In this document: positions 52,513-59,823 of the stretch, piece by piece | Layout of the letters: every line of letters starts with the position of its first letter | Position numbering within the stretch: the stretch's first letter is position 1 | Assembly: GCF_026239695.1 (NCBI RefSeq) | Contig: NZ_JAPIVS010000001.1 | Coordinates: 558,001-622,000 of the forward strand | Direction: 5' to 3' | Length of the DNA stretch: 64,000 nt | Origin: Pedobacter sp. MC2016-15 | Lineage (GTDB): Bacteria; Bacteroidota; Bacteroidia; Sphingobacteriales; Sphingobacteriaceae | Notes under the pieces: generated by a model | What the model saw: the letters and a program-made list of their open reading frames with translations, nothing else | Databases searched by the model: none | What the model was told of the DNA's origin: nothing | Program-made: the position numbers and the translations under genes

Positions 52513-53940
52513 TTAGTGTTTACGGATTATTTTTACATATCTAAGGACTTCTGCCAGATCCTGTAGCACCTCTTGTGTGTCAAGATAATGCGCTACACTG
52601 AGCAAAAAACCATTGTTAAATTCGGGACCTAAATGATAAGTTTTAGGATTCATGATGATGATTCCCTCTAATTTTAGTTTTTTATATAAATTTGGCAGTA
52701 CTTCTCCTGATCGTAACTCGAGATAAAAAAAGTATGCCTGCTGTTTCACAATATACTCATCAACAAATAGTTCTGAAGCTAATAACATTTTTTTAACTGC
52801 ACTAATTACACTCTTTATTCGCTTGATAATTTGTTGTTCAATCTCATTCAACTTATTTCCTTTCAGAATGTCCAGCAATAAATGATTCAGGACTGGATAG
52901 ATTAGTTTTCTCCTCGATTTGAGCCTTTTTTTTATCCTTTTCACATCATCTGATCCACCCAAAAATATCGTTGCTAAATTTAGTTTCCTGTGTACACTGA
53001 TCGCGTTTATGGAAATGATTGAGGTGTTGTTTGCAGGAGAAATCCATTTAAATAAATTAGGAACTTCTATGAGGTTCGGTAATCGTTCATCCAGCAGTAT
53101 CTTAAAGTGATACAGCTTTTGCAAATCAAGAAGCTGCTGCCAAAACATTTCATCCCGATAATATAAGAGTGGAAAGGGAGCCGTCGAGCCCACATAGACC
53201 ATTTCTGCAGGTGAGTTTTGGCTTTGACATAACAGTTTCAATTCTTGCAGAACACTTTCACCTTCCTTCTTCAAAATATAATGAACTTTCCGCCTGGCTG
53301 CTACAATTGTAGTATGTATTCCTCCGGAAGCTTGGTCCAGTAGTACAATCGTGCTTTTCGGCCTGCTAAACTCTTCGCAGCAATAGGTAATTAACTCTTC
53401 ATAGTCATCGGTATAGTAGACCTCGGCATCCGTAAAAGTATAAGACTTCTTAATGGTCATCATCTGGGCAAATGCTGAAATTAACCCGGGAAGTTCCTTC
53501 AGTTTATATTCCTCATAGTCCATTTTGTTGTAATATGAAGAGGCAATTGAAAACTCGCGCTCAAATATTTGATCAAATTCATTAATGCATTCTTTTTCAA
53601 AATATCGTTTTCGCACAGGTTTAGACGAACTTAAAATCCTGCTTTCCAAAAGCTTTCTCTGATGTAATGACAAGTCAGTAATAACACGTGTACCTACACC
53701 GCGACTGGCAGCAATTAATTTATAGTCTTCACGAAGTATTTTCCAAGCCCGCTTGACTACAGACTGTGAAATATTCAAATTGCTTGCAGTTTCTGCCTGA
53801 GTAGGTAAAATTGATCCTAATTCTGTATAACCCAGGAGAATTGCATTGGCGAGTGCCAGGGCGATCTCATGTTCCGATATTTTCTTATCGGAGCGTTCCT
53901 TGTTCAATGTTCGGGATAAATATTTGGTTAAGTCTATCAC
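52513..53940 (-). CDS. MocR/GntR family regulator with degenerate aminotransferase domain
   Basis: The 475-residue protein has a GntR-type winged helix (about 20-95; EHEIALALANAILLGYTELGSILPTQAETASNLNISQSVVKRAWKIL) and a C-terminal region with aminotransferase fold-I length (about 125-470). KILLDERLPNLIEVP lies where the PLP-ring Asp is expected. In MocR proteins the PLP lysine sits in FSKTLAPGLRLG; here the matching stretch is ISVHRKLNLATIFLGG with no Ser-Lys pair, so PLP binding may be lost. It heads an operon with the alpha-CTD-like gene and lies beside the DUF6266/lysis cluster. Confidence 0.72.
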   Translation of the reverse strand: MIDLTKYLSRTLNKERSDKKISEHEIALALANAILLGYTELGSILPTQAETASNLNISQSVVKRAWKILREDYKLIAASRGVGTRVITDLSLHQRKLLESRILSSSKPVRKRYFEKECINEFDQIFEREFSIASSYYNKMDYEEYKLKELPGLISAFAQMMTIKKSYTFTDAEVYYTDDYEELITYCCEEFSRPKSTIVLLDQASGGIHTTIVAARRKVHYILKKEGESVLQELKLLCQSQNSPAEMVYVGSTAPFPLLYYRDEMFWQQLLDLQKLYHFKILLDERLPNLIEVPNLFKWISPANNTSIISINAISVHRKLNLATIFLGGSDDVKRIKKRLKSRRKLIYPVLNHLLLDILKGNKLNEIEQQIIKRIKSVISAVKKMLLASELFVDEYIVKQQAYFFYLELRSGEVLPNLYKKLKLEGIIIMNPKTYHLGPEFNNGFLLSVAHYLDTQEVLQDLAEVLRYVKIIRKH

Positions 53941-54210
53941 GGTAAATATTTAAGATAATATGGCAGACAATTATTACTACGAAATAATTAAATATCTTTT
54001 AATAATTAAAATAGTTTATAAAAAATAAATAGTGATATACAGAAATTTTGTAAAATGGATGGTTTTTAACGAAACAAAAGACCACATAACTATTTAATTA
54101 ACAATATGATAAGATTTTAATCTCAATATTTTTCATTTTCTTAATAGTTTTTGAAAGGGTTCAAAAACACCATTTTCTGGCAAAAAAATTAAACCTGGAA
54201 GTGAAATAAA
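53941..54210. other. A+T-rich promoter region of the regulator pair
   Basis: No coding signal was seen in this stretch. It precedes the MocR-like gene on the minus strand and consists of A+T-rich DNA (runs such as TTTATAAAAAATAAATAG) that would hold its promoter. I could not assign a clear -7/-33 pair. Confidence 0.5.
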
Positions 54211-54243
54211 AACCCTGGTAGGTTGGTCGATGCTACCAGGGTT
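54211..54243 (-). terminator. Terminator of the DUF6266/lysis operon
   Basis: AACCCTGGTAG (54211-54221) pairs perfectly with CTACCAGGGTT (54233-54243). On the minus strand the stem is followed by a TTTTTATTT tract, four bases after the stop codon of the last DUF6266-like gene. Confidence 0.88.
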
Positions 54244-54247
54244 ATTC

Positions 54248-54910
54248 TTATACAGCGCTTCTGAAAGGCAAAGTGAATTTGAACTCACCTATATACTCTG
54301 AATTGGAAACATTTTTTCCATCTTCAGAAACCAGGAACATATAAGCGTGAATAGGATGATTCCGCATCGTATATGGCATAGTGGTTTTGGTGGTGAGCTC
54401 CCCACGTCTGGCGCCCAAATGAAGCAGAAATTGTTTAATGAGAGGATCATAAAACATCATTATGATTTTATCGGAGTCATTGCGGGAAGGAGATTCGAAA
54501 TCATTCTTCCTCCAGGTTAAAGTCACGTCCTCCTCATTCCACACTGTTTTAATATCATCAACCCCCAATAAAGAACCTTTACTCAATTGTACTTTTGGAT
54601 AATCTATCTTAATATCGGGATAGATGCCAATAATCGCATTTGATAAAATTTGCTTTACCGCTGCATTAGTAGGCGTTGTAGTTGTTTTTGAGTACGACTG
54701 GTACCCAACTTTGATTTGCGCACTAAAAGTTGAAACCAATTCTGTTGCCAGACTAAATTTCATTTGTTGCGCCAGTTGTGCCTCTGTTGCGGGTTTGGAT
54801 GATTTACTGGGCCGACCTTTAATCACATTAAGTGTCCTCCATTTAGCCCCTACTGCGTTTCCTAACAAGCCTCTGAAGTTGTCTAGAAATCCTTTTAGAA
54901 TTGTAGCCAT
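54248..54910 (-). CDS. DUF6266-like protein (paralogue A)
   Basis: The 220-residue protein has the N-terminal pattern GLLGNAVGAKWRTLNVIKGRPSKSS, a basic/Gly start also seen at the start of paralogue C (GKLGKVIGYVDKQGNQRLR), and the shared core IYPDIKIDYPKVQLSKGSL and C-terminal YMFLVSEDGKNVSNSEYIGEF. The three genes in this cluster share these two segments, so they are true paralogues; assignment to DUF6266 is from memory of that Bacteroidota family. There is no signal peptide, so release would need the lysis genes or another route. It is the last gene of the operon, 102 bp behind the spanin-like gene. Confidence 0.8.
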   Translation of the reverse strand: MATILKGFLDNFRGLLGNAVGAKWRTLNVIKGRPSKSSKPATEAQLAQQMKFSLATELVSTFSAQIKVGYQSYSKTTTTPTNAAVKQILSNAIIGIYPDIKIDYPKVQLSKGSLLGVDDIKTVWNEEDVTLTWRKNDFESPSRNDSDKIIMMFYDPLIKQFLLHLGARRGELTTKTTMPYTMRNHPIHAYMFLVSEDGKNVSNSEYIGEFKFTLPFRSAV

Positions 54911-55012
54911 TTTTTAAAGTTTAAATTTATAAATCTGTTAATTCGGATCGGCGTACCAATAGCCTGAATCCGTGATACAAACCTAAACGACTCAATGTTA
55001 ACTTCCTATAGT

Positions 55013-55567
55013 TCAGACATCTGTGTCGTATTGAGTACTTATTTGTCGCAGCATTTTTGAGTAAATGGCAATAATCTCCCATAGTTTTAACCGAAATCTC
55101 CCTAGCAGGAAAATGGTAAGTGTAACGATGACAGCGATAATCCACTTCCAGGATACGGAACGATTAGTTTTAGCGACCACATTTTTAGCCTTATTATCAA
55201 TCTTTTTCTTCAGCACCGTTTTAGCTTTTTCTTGACCCTGGTCATGCCTGTCCAAAAGACTCCCTCCTGTTGACACATTACTTGCGCTGCCAGAGATCAG
55301 GATTTTACTTGCTTCGCCCTTAAAACCCGACTGAGGTGAAAATACGAAGTTTCCCTTTGGCCAGAGCTCCACCATGTACTTAAGGTTTCCAGAATCACGA
55401 TGAAAGGTGACAGATGTGGATTTAAGATCCCGATTTACTTCGGATAAAGATTGAACTTCAGTATCCATCCTGGTAGATTCTGTTTCTTCCTGCCGAGTTT
55501 TTGTTAGATTCTGCAATAAAGTACAACTAGTCAATAGAAGACATAAACCCGCTATTAAACTCTTCAT
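55013..55567 (-). CDS. u-spanin-like lipoprotein (N-terminal lipobox, C-terminal TM)
   Basis: Start chosen at the ATG at 55567, which overlaps the endolysin stop in ATGA (184 residues, MKSLIAGLCLLLTSCTLLQN). The lipobox LTSC puts the acylated Cys at 15; residues 20-137 are hydrophilic, and a single TM follows at about 139-156 (WKWIIAVIVTLTIFLLGRF) with a basic end. An N-terminal lipid in the outer membrane with a C-terminal TM in the inner membrane is the plan of unimolecular spanins such as phage T1 gp11, which fuse the two membranes after holin and endolysin action. It stands third behind holin- and endolysin-like genes, the usual place of a spanin. No sequence family is recognised. Confidence 0.65.
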   Translation of the reverse strand: MKSLIAGLCLLLTSCTLLQNLTKTRQEETESTRMDTEVQSLSEVNRDLKSTSVTFHRDSGNLKYMVELWPKGNFVFSPQSGFKGEASKILISGSASNVSTGGSLLDRHDQGQEKAKTVLKKKIDNKAKNVVAKTNRSVSWKWIIAVIVTLTIFLLGRFRLKLWEIIAIYSKMLRQISTQYDTDV

Positions 55568-56121
55568 GGCCCGCCTCTCCTTTCTGTTATCCAATCAGCA
55601 ATTTTATTTATAGTTTTAATATGCCTTACTTTCATATAAACACCATCTCCATCTCTACTGCCTGCGACATTCGTATTCCCTTCCACGAGTGTTAACCAAT
55701 CGCCTTTTTTTGCTTTAATCAGGCCCACATGTGCAATTCGCTTGTATTCTGAAAAGTAAATACCTGCCAGATTTGCCGGCGAACAGAGCTTAGTTAATCG
55801 AGAGGCCGGGAACAAATCAGGTGACCATCCAGTTCGTGGTTTAGTTAGGTTTGCCTGCTTAAAAATGAACGATATGAAAGCAGCGCACCACGGTTGTCCA
55901 GGTTTTAGCTGAACGGTGGCAAGGTATGTTGCCACCCTTGCTCCATCATTGTTGCCCGTTTTCTCCCTCACTCCTAATTCTTGTCTAGCCAGCTGCACCA
56001 CAGTATTGCGCAATACCATTTCATGTGTAGAGCTTTTGGTTAGCAGAGGGCGATGAGGCATCCCAGCGCTGCCAGCAAGAGCAACGCATAGGTAGCCCAG
56101 TAAAATCCGAGTTGTTGACAT
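55564..56121 (-). CDS. CHAP-domain endolysin-like amidase/endopeptidase
   Basis: The 185-residue protein begins with a signal-like stretch (ILLGYLCVALAGSAG), followed by a CHAP domain: the helix VVQLARQELGVREKTGNNDGARVATYL, the catalytic Cys79 in QPWCAAFISFIF, His131 in IAHVGLI and the third residue Glu147/Asn149 in VEGNTN. CHAP enzymes cut peptidoglycan peptides. A start at Met35 (56019) would drop the signal and the 82-bp overlap with the holin-like gene, so the start is uncertain. It lies between holin- and spanin-like genes. Confidence 0.85.
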   Translation of the reverse strand: MSTTRILLGYLCVALAGSAGMPHRPLLTKSSTHEMVLRNTVVQLARQELGVREKTGNNDGARVATYLATVQLKPGQPWCAAFISFIFKQANLTKPRTGWSPDLFPASRLTKLCSPANLAGIYFSEYKRIAHVGLIKAKKGDWLTLVEGNTNVAGSRDGDGVYMKVRHIKTINKIADWITERRGGP

Positions 56122-56435
56122 GTCGTTAATCTATTAAATTGTGAAAGGATCAGATGAATTGAAGGGAGTTTAAGTCTGGACCACGACTTCTGGAGCAGCC
56201 ACCAGACTAAGGCTAAAATCAATAGAAAGGTGATAAGACTGATCAGGATAAGCAACCATATACTTTGATCCACACTCCCTGTGGTCTGGTCCAAGATATG
56301 CAGCCATGAAGGTGCCAAGCACCAGATCAGCAATAACAGGAGGAACAACAATTCTGTCTCCCATTTAAAAACATATGAAGTTACAGTCCATTCGGACTCA
56401 GCTACTTCAAACAATGGAATGATTTTCTGTTTCAT
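56040..56435 (-). CDS. Three-TM holin-like membrane protein
   Basis: The 131-residue protein has a soluble N-terminus (EVAESEWTVTSYVFKWETE) and three hydrophobic segments: about 29-48 (LLFLLLLLIWCLAPSWLHIL), 59-81 (IWLLILISLITFLLILALVWWLL) and 111-131 (FYWATYALLLLAALGCLIALC). Size and topology are those of class I holins, but it has no recognised family signature. It directly precedes the CHAP gene, with an 82-bp overlap if the long endolysin start is right. The role (holin) is from position and shape. Confidence 0.6.
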   Translation of the reverse strand: MKQKIIPLFEVAESEWTVTSYVFKWETELLFLLLLLIWCLAPSWLHILDQTTGSVDQSIWLLILISLITFLLILALVWWLLQKSWSRLKLPSIHLILSQFNRLTTCQQLGFYWATYALLLLAALGCLIALC

Positions 56436-56470
56436 AAGATAAAATTTAAGTTATAATGTGCGGATGAAAT

Positions 56471-57040
56471 TTATTTTTTACCCAAGTAGATACTGTCTGA
56501 GACCGACTTCTTATCTTCAGACACAAAAAAGAGATAAACATGCATGACGCAATTCAAGTCCCTTTTTGTCCGGTTGTAGCAAAACCCTCTATCCTCCCGT
56601 CGCACTAAACCCGTAACAAACATGTAATCCTGCTTATCAGGATTATACATCAGAATTGTAGCCCTGTCATTTGGGTTCTCTTGCTCTGCGTCAAAGTACC
56701 ACCATACGTTAATGCAACCTAGTGATGTGGGTTTAATAATTTTAGCAAGAGGACTGTAAAGACTGCCTTTACTGATTATAACTTTAGCATAGTCAATAGC
56801 CAGGTTCGGGAACTCTCCGGTAATAATATCCTGATTGTACTTTATCGCCGTTTTTAGTATGGAGCTCTTTCTGCCGTAATTCATAAAGCCGATCTCAATC
56901 GCCATATCAATATTGTTTAAGAATGATAATAGTAAAGCAGACTTTTCATTCTCCTCAAGCTGCTGCTGAAATGGTTGAACTGCTGTGTTTGAGGATAGAT
57001 TTGTAGTTTTAGCAACTGGCATTTTTTTTGAATTTTTCAT
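56471..57040 (-). CDS. DUF6266-like protein (paralogue B, N-terminus diverged)
   Basis: The 189-residue protein keeps the family core FPNLAIDYAKVIISKGSL and the C-terminal end YLFFVSEDKKSVSDSIYLGK, but lacks the Gly/basic N-terminal segment of the two others; instead it has a polar region (LSSNTAVQPFQQQLEENEKSALLLSFLNNIDMAIEIGF). It lies 35 bp upstream of the holin-like gene, so it heads the lysis set. Its leader shares GAATTAACAG and A+T-rich bases with that of paralogue A. There is no signal peptide. Confidence 0.78.
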   Translation of the reverse strand: MKNSKKMPVAKTTNLSSNTAVQPFQQQLEENEKSALLLSFLNNIDMAIEIGFMNYGRKSSILKTAIKYNQDIITGEFPNLAIDYAKVIISKGSLYSPLAKIIKPTSLGCINVWWYFDAEQENPNDRATILMYNPDKQDYMFVTGLVRREDRGFCYNRTKRDLNCVMHVYLFFVSEDKKSVSDSIYLGKK

Positions 57041-57218
57041 TTTGTTTAAGATTTAAAATTTATACTCTGTTAATTCAAGTCTGTGGCTGCGTGATAGCAG
57101 TTAAGCTTGTTTGTTGTGAAAGAAAATGGAAATAGCATACCACCCTGTGTCAGCTTATCGCACTGATACAGTTAAATTGTTTGCATAAGGTGGGAACGGA
57201 AGAGTTGGAGCGAAGAAA

Positions 57219-57234
57219 TTTCCTGGCCAGGAAA
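57219..57234 (-). terminator. Palindrome after the HTH gene, possible terminator
   Basis: TTTCCTGGCCAGGAAA is a perfect 16-bp palindrome 13 bases past the HTH stop codon; on the minus strand TTTCTTC follows. The stem is short, so this could also be a protein-binding site. Confidence 0.4.
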
Positions 57235-57246
57235 AAGGGAAGGGAT

Positions 57247-57507
57247 CTAAAGTTTGTAGAGGAGGGCAAATACATCAGACTTTGAATACAAGTCTATGTC
57301 GCCCACCTTTTTTGCTTTAATAATTCCACGTCTGACATATCGCTGAATTGTCCGGAGCGATACTTTTAAAATATCTGCAACGTCATTGGTACGAAGGAAG
57401 ATTTCTTCCTGGTACTTTACAGCTTCAAGATGCCTTCGGACAAGGATTGATAAATCTGCAACTGCGACTGTTAAGTCGGTTACCATTTCATGTAGGTTCT
57501 TACTCAT
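57247..57507 (-). CDS. Small HTH protein, excisionase/MerR-like
   Basis: Start set at the ATG at 57507 (86 residues, MSKNLHEMVTDLTVAVADL), since the longer frame opens with a leader of low content. The C-terminal half is a winged-helix of the HTH_17/excisionase class: IFLRTNDVADILKVSLRTIQRYVRRGIIKAKKVGDIDLYSKSDVFALL. Such small proteins control mobile-element excision or gene sets. It is flanked by DUF6266-like genes, so it may regulate the cluster or be a left-over of an element. Confidence 0.82.
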   Translation of the reverse strand: MSKNLHEMVTDLTVAVADLSILVRRHLEAVKYQEEIFLRTNDVADILKVSLRTIQRYVRRGIIKAKKVGDIDLYSKSDVFALLYKL

Positions 57508-57671
57508 GGTTTTGTTTAAATTAAAAATTAACAATTGGATTAATTACAATACATGTATGCTATCTAATTTATGGAAACTAATTACACATTATATCAATCT
57601 TGATATGAAAAAAGTGTTCACAAAAACTTAAAAATTTTCATTAGTTTCAGAAATATAATACTTAGCTAGAA

Positions 57672-58328
57672 TTAGTAAACAGCCTGATCTAATGTGATTT
57701 GACCGGTATAAATACTGTTGGAGGTACTTTCATGATCTTCAGAGATAAATGTCATATATGTTTCTAGCTTTTGCCCTGAGGGTGTCAAGGGCAAACTGAG
57801 AAATGCATAGCCTTGTCTTCGATTGGCAGCACTTCTCAAAAAATAGGCTTTTGAATGATCTGGCAGGTAAGCCATTATCATCACCAGATCAGTTGGCCAT
57901 ATACCCTCCTCCCGCTGCTCGCCGTTCCAGGAGAACATCAGTCCATCATCTACCCTGGTTACTTTTGGATTTTCTACAGCCGGCATCTTACCCTCAGATA
58001 ATTTTAATTTGCTGAAATCTATCTTTAGGTCAGGATAATTTCCCTCTATGACTTTCCTTGCTGCAGCTGCCGCGAGGTTGAAATAGTGTATTCCTGTTAG
58101 CTTTTCCTGGAGAGCAAAACCCATTTTGATATAATCTTTGACAGGCCTGAGAACTGCTGCCACAATAGTGGTTTTGAGCCAGATTTCTTTTAAGCTGTCA
58201 CTGGGATTATCAAAAGTATATTTGCCAACGGTACGAAGACGCTGATTGCCCTGCTTATCTACATACCCGATCACTTTACCAAGTTTTCCGGAGAAAGGTC
58301 CCAGAGGACCAAATTTTTGTGTAGCCAT
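57672..58328 (-). CDS. DUF6266-like protein (paralogue C)
   Basis: The 218-residue protein begins MATQKFGPLGPFSGKLGKVIGYVDKQG, a Gly-rich N-terminus like that of paralogue A, then YPDLKIDFSKLKLSEGKM and the end YMTFISEDHESTSNSIYTGQI. It shares the central P-[DN]-x-x-I-D-x-x-K-x-x-x-S-x-G motif and the terminal Y-x-x-x-SED-x-x-x-x-S-x-S-x-Y-x-G motif with the other two. It has no signal peptide. It lies downstream of the spanin remnant at 58397-58439, which repeats the arrangement spanin-then-DUF6266 seen at 54248-55567. Confidence 0.8.
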   Translation of the reverse strand: MATQKFGPLGPFSGKLGKVIGYVDKQGNQRLRTVGKYTFDNPSDSLKEIWLKTTIVAAVLRPVKDYIKMGFALQEKLTGIHYFNLAAAAARKVIEGNYPDLKIDFSKLKLSEGKMPAVENPKVTRVDDGLMFSWNGEQREEGIWPTDLVMIMAYLPDHSKAYFLRSAANRRQGYAFLSLPLTPSGQKLETYMTFISEDHESTSNSIYTGQITLDQAVY

Positions 58329-58396
58329 TGCTTTGAGTTTAATGTCTGAGCAATGATAATGAAGAAAAGTATATAATCACCTTATAACAAGTGAGT

Positions 58397-58439
58397 TGTC
58401 GTATATAATACGCATTTGTCGCAGTATTTCTTAGTAAAT
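58397..58439 (-). pseudogene. 3'-end remnant of a second spanin-like gene
   Basis: Bases 58397-58439 align without gaps to 55024-55066, the last coding bases of the spanin-like gene, at 35 of 43 positions, with an eleven-base identical core at the ATTTGTCGCAG. In the frame of the intact gene it reads LRQ...YD like the C-terminus LRQISTQYDTDV, but an in-frame TAA lies just upstream, so it is not coding. It stands 68 bp before the DUF6266 paralogue C. Confidence 0.6.
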
Positions 58440-58508
58440 ACGTTCCGCCCTGGTTTACATCATTACAGAAAGAAAGTTATGGTATATGTAATGGTGTCCT
58501 GACAATCG

Positions 58509-58557
58509 GTAGGTCAACGGTAGGATTAATGTAGGGTTGATGTAGGTTTAAGGTAGG
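58509..58557. repeat. Five GTAGG cores at exact 11-bp spacing
   Basis: GTAGG begins at 58509, 58520, 58531, 58542 and 58553, each 11 bp apart, with A+T-rich spacers (GTAGG-TCAACG, -ATTAAT, -GTTGAT, -TTTAAG). The spacing is one helical turn, so all cores face the same side of DNA. It lies 181-230 bp upstream of paralogue C and ends at a hairpin. Confidence 0.85.
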
Positions 58558-58577
58558 AATACCCAGAAGGGTATTCC
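58556..58577. other. Perfect hairpin after the 11-bp repeats
   Basis: GGAATACCC (58556-58564) with loop AGAA pairs perfectly with GGGTATTCC (58569-58577). It overlaps the last GTAGG core. A T-rich CCTTTCC follows on the plus strand. Confidence 0.6.
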
Positions 58578-58609
58578 TTTCCGTTAGGGTTATTTGTATT
58601 GCTCTGAGT

Positions 58610-58640
58610 GGAGGCCTACCAGGTGGACCTCCGTTTTTTT
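58610..58640 (+). terminator. Plus-strand rho-independent terminator without a plus-strand gene
   Basis: GGAGG (58610-58614) pairs with CCTCC (58628-58632), extended by inner TACC/GGTG pairing, and a run of seven T residues follows at 58634-58640. All annotated genes on either side are on the minus strand, so the transcript it ends is unknown. Confidence 0.6.
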
Positions 58641-59541
58641 AATTATCGCAAATCATACCTCCCAATTTGAATTGTTTGTAATTTGCCGCCTCCACTGTCA
58701 GAGCTTCAATTTTATCGATACATAGAATATTTGCCATTGTAAGGAATGACTCTACCTGAGTAAGTAGTTTATTTGCATCCTGCCGAGACACTTCAAAAAC
58801 ATCCTGATACCTGGCCGCAGAATAACTATTTGCGATCAGATCAAATAGCCTTCTACCCTCTTCACCTTCATCAAGAAACAATCCTGACATTGCGGGTGAA
58901 AAACTATCGCATAATCTAAGAAGCCTGTAAAGATTATGAATATCAGACTTGTAACCCAAATGAATTCTGATCATGCCAAGACAACATTGCTCAACAACTT
59001 GATGAAGCATAAATAAGCACAGATGGCACTTCTCTGTACGGAGACATTCCATTGCGCTATCTATAAAACCAGTAGCCCGAGATAGATGTCTTTGATGATG
59101 TTTTTTAGCTTTTTCTGCTGCTCTTGTAGGAATATATTCTGGAACTTGAAATGATCTGACCGTTGGATCATGACTATACAATAACTCTCCATGATTGGCT
59201 ACAGTGATAAAGAACTTGTTGTTTGCCTTTATCGCTTCAATCATTGCTTGTTTTCCATGAACTAAAATTGTAATTGTGCCGTGCTCAAGGTGACTGGTTG
59301 CATAGTCCTGCACTGCATGCTCAATTCTTGCATCACTGTCTATCACCATCAGTAAATAGTATCTGTAATTTTCAGCTGCAGAATCGGCGATGAAACAACC
59401 CGTGTTAAAATTGGATTCCATCAGCTTACCAAAGCGGTATATATATAGGGGCTTATACTTGTCTGCTAACATTTTAATAAGTGCTGCAAACTCAGTGTGA
59501 TCTTGATTAGGGAGTTTTGGGGTTTCTTTAAATGCTGTCAT
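58639..59541 (-). CDS. HEPN domain protein with N-terminal nucleotidyltransferase-like domain
   Basis: The 300-residue protein seems to join a degenerate nucleotidyltransferase-like half (about 15-130; PLYIYRFGKLMESN, then YYLLMVIDSD and FFITVANHGELLYSHD) with a HEPN half (about 145-275; HLSRATGFIDSAMECL, CLFMLHQVVEQCCLGMI and NSYSAARYQDVF). Usually these are two separate proteins of a toxin-antitoxin pair. The catalytic HEPN R-x4-6-H is not present: Arg244 is followed by YQDVFEVS with no His. The NTase GSxxxG is also weak. It may be a regulator or a dead defence protein. It stands 311 bp upstream of the DUF6266 gene on the same strand. Confidence 0.72.
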   Translation of the reverse strand: MTAFKETPKLPNQDHTEFAALIKMLADKYKPLYIYRFGKLMESNFNTGCFIADSAAENYRYYLLMVIDSDARIEHAVQDYATSHLEHGTITILVHGKQAMIEAIKANNKFFITVANHGELLYSHDPTVRSFQVPEYIPTRAAEKAKKHHQRHLSRATGFIDSAMECLRTEKCHLCLFMLHQVVEQCCLGMIRIHLGYKSDIHNLYRLLRLCDSFSPAMSGLFLDEGEEGRRLFDLIANSYSAARYQDVFEVSRQDANKLLTQVESFLTMANILCIDKIEALTVEAANYKQFKLGGMICDN

Positions 59542-59823
59542 TTTGGTTCTAGTTTTTTGGTTGATTTAAAATGTTGTCCGCTTCTTCACTAAAGACAAAG
59601 CGCGGCCACAACGATTATTTTCATCGTTAGAATATAATAGGTGTACTGGATAAAAAAGGAAAATAGAGGAATTGACTTACCTCTTTAGTAGGCTATAGAT
59701 TCAATCCGGTGGTTTGTGAACTTTTGTGAAGTGCTGCGAGGTGATCTGGTTCTTTTTCATTTGGATGCTATTGATTAAAAAACTTCAATAGAACCATTTA
59801 CAAGAATTGAAAAAGGCCTGAAA

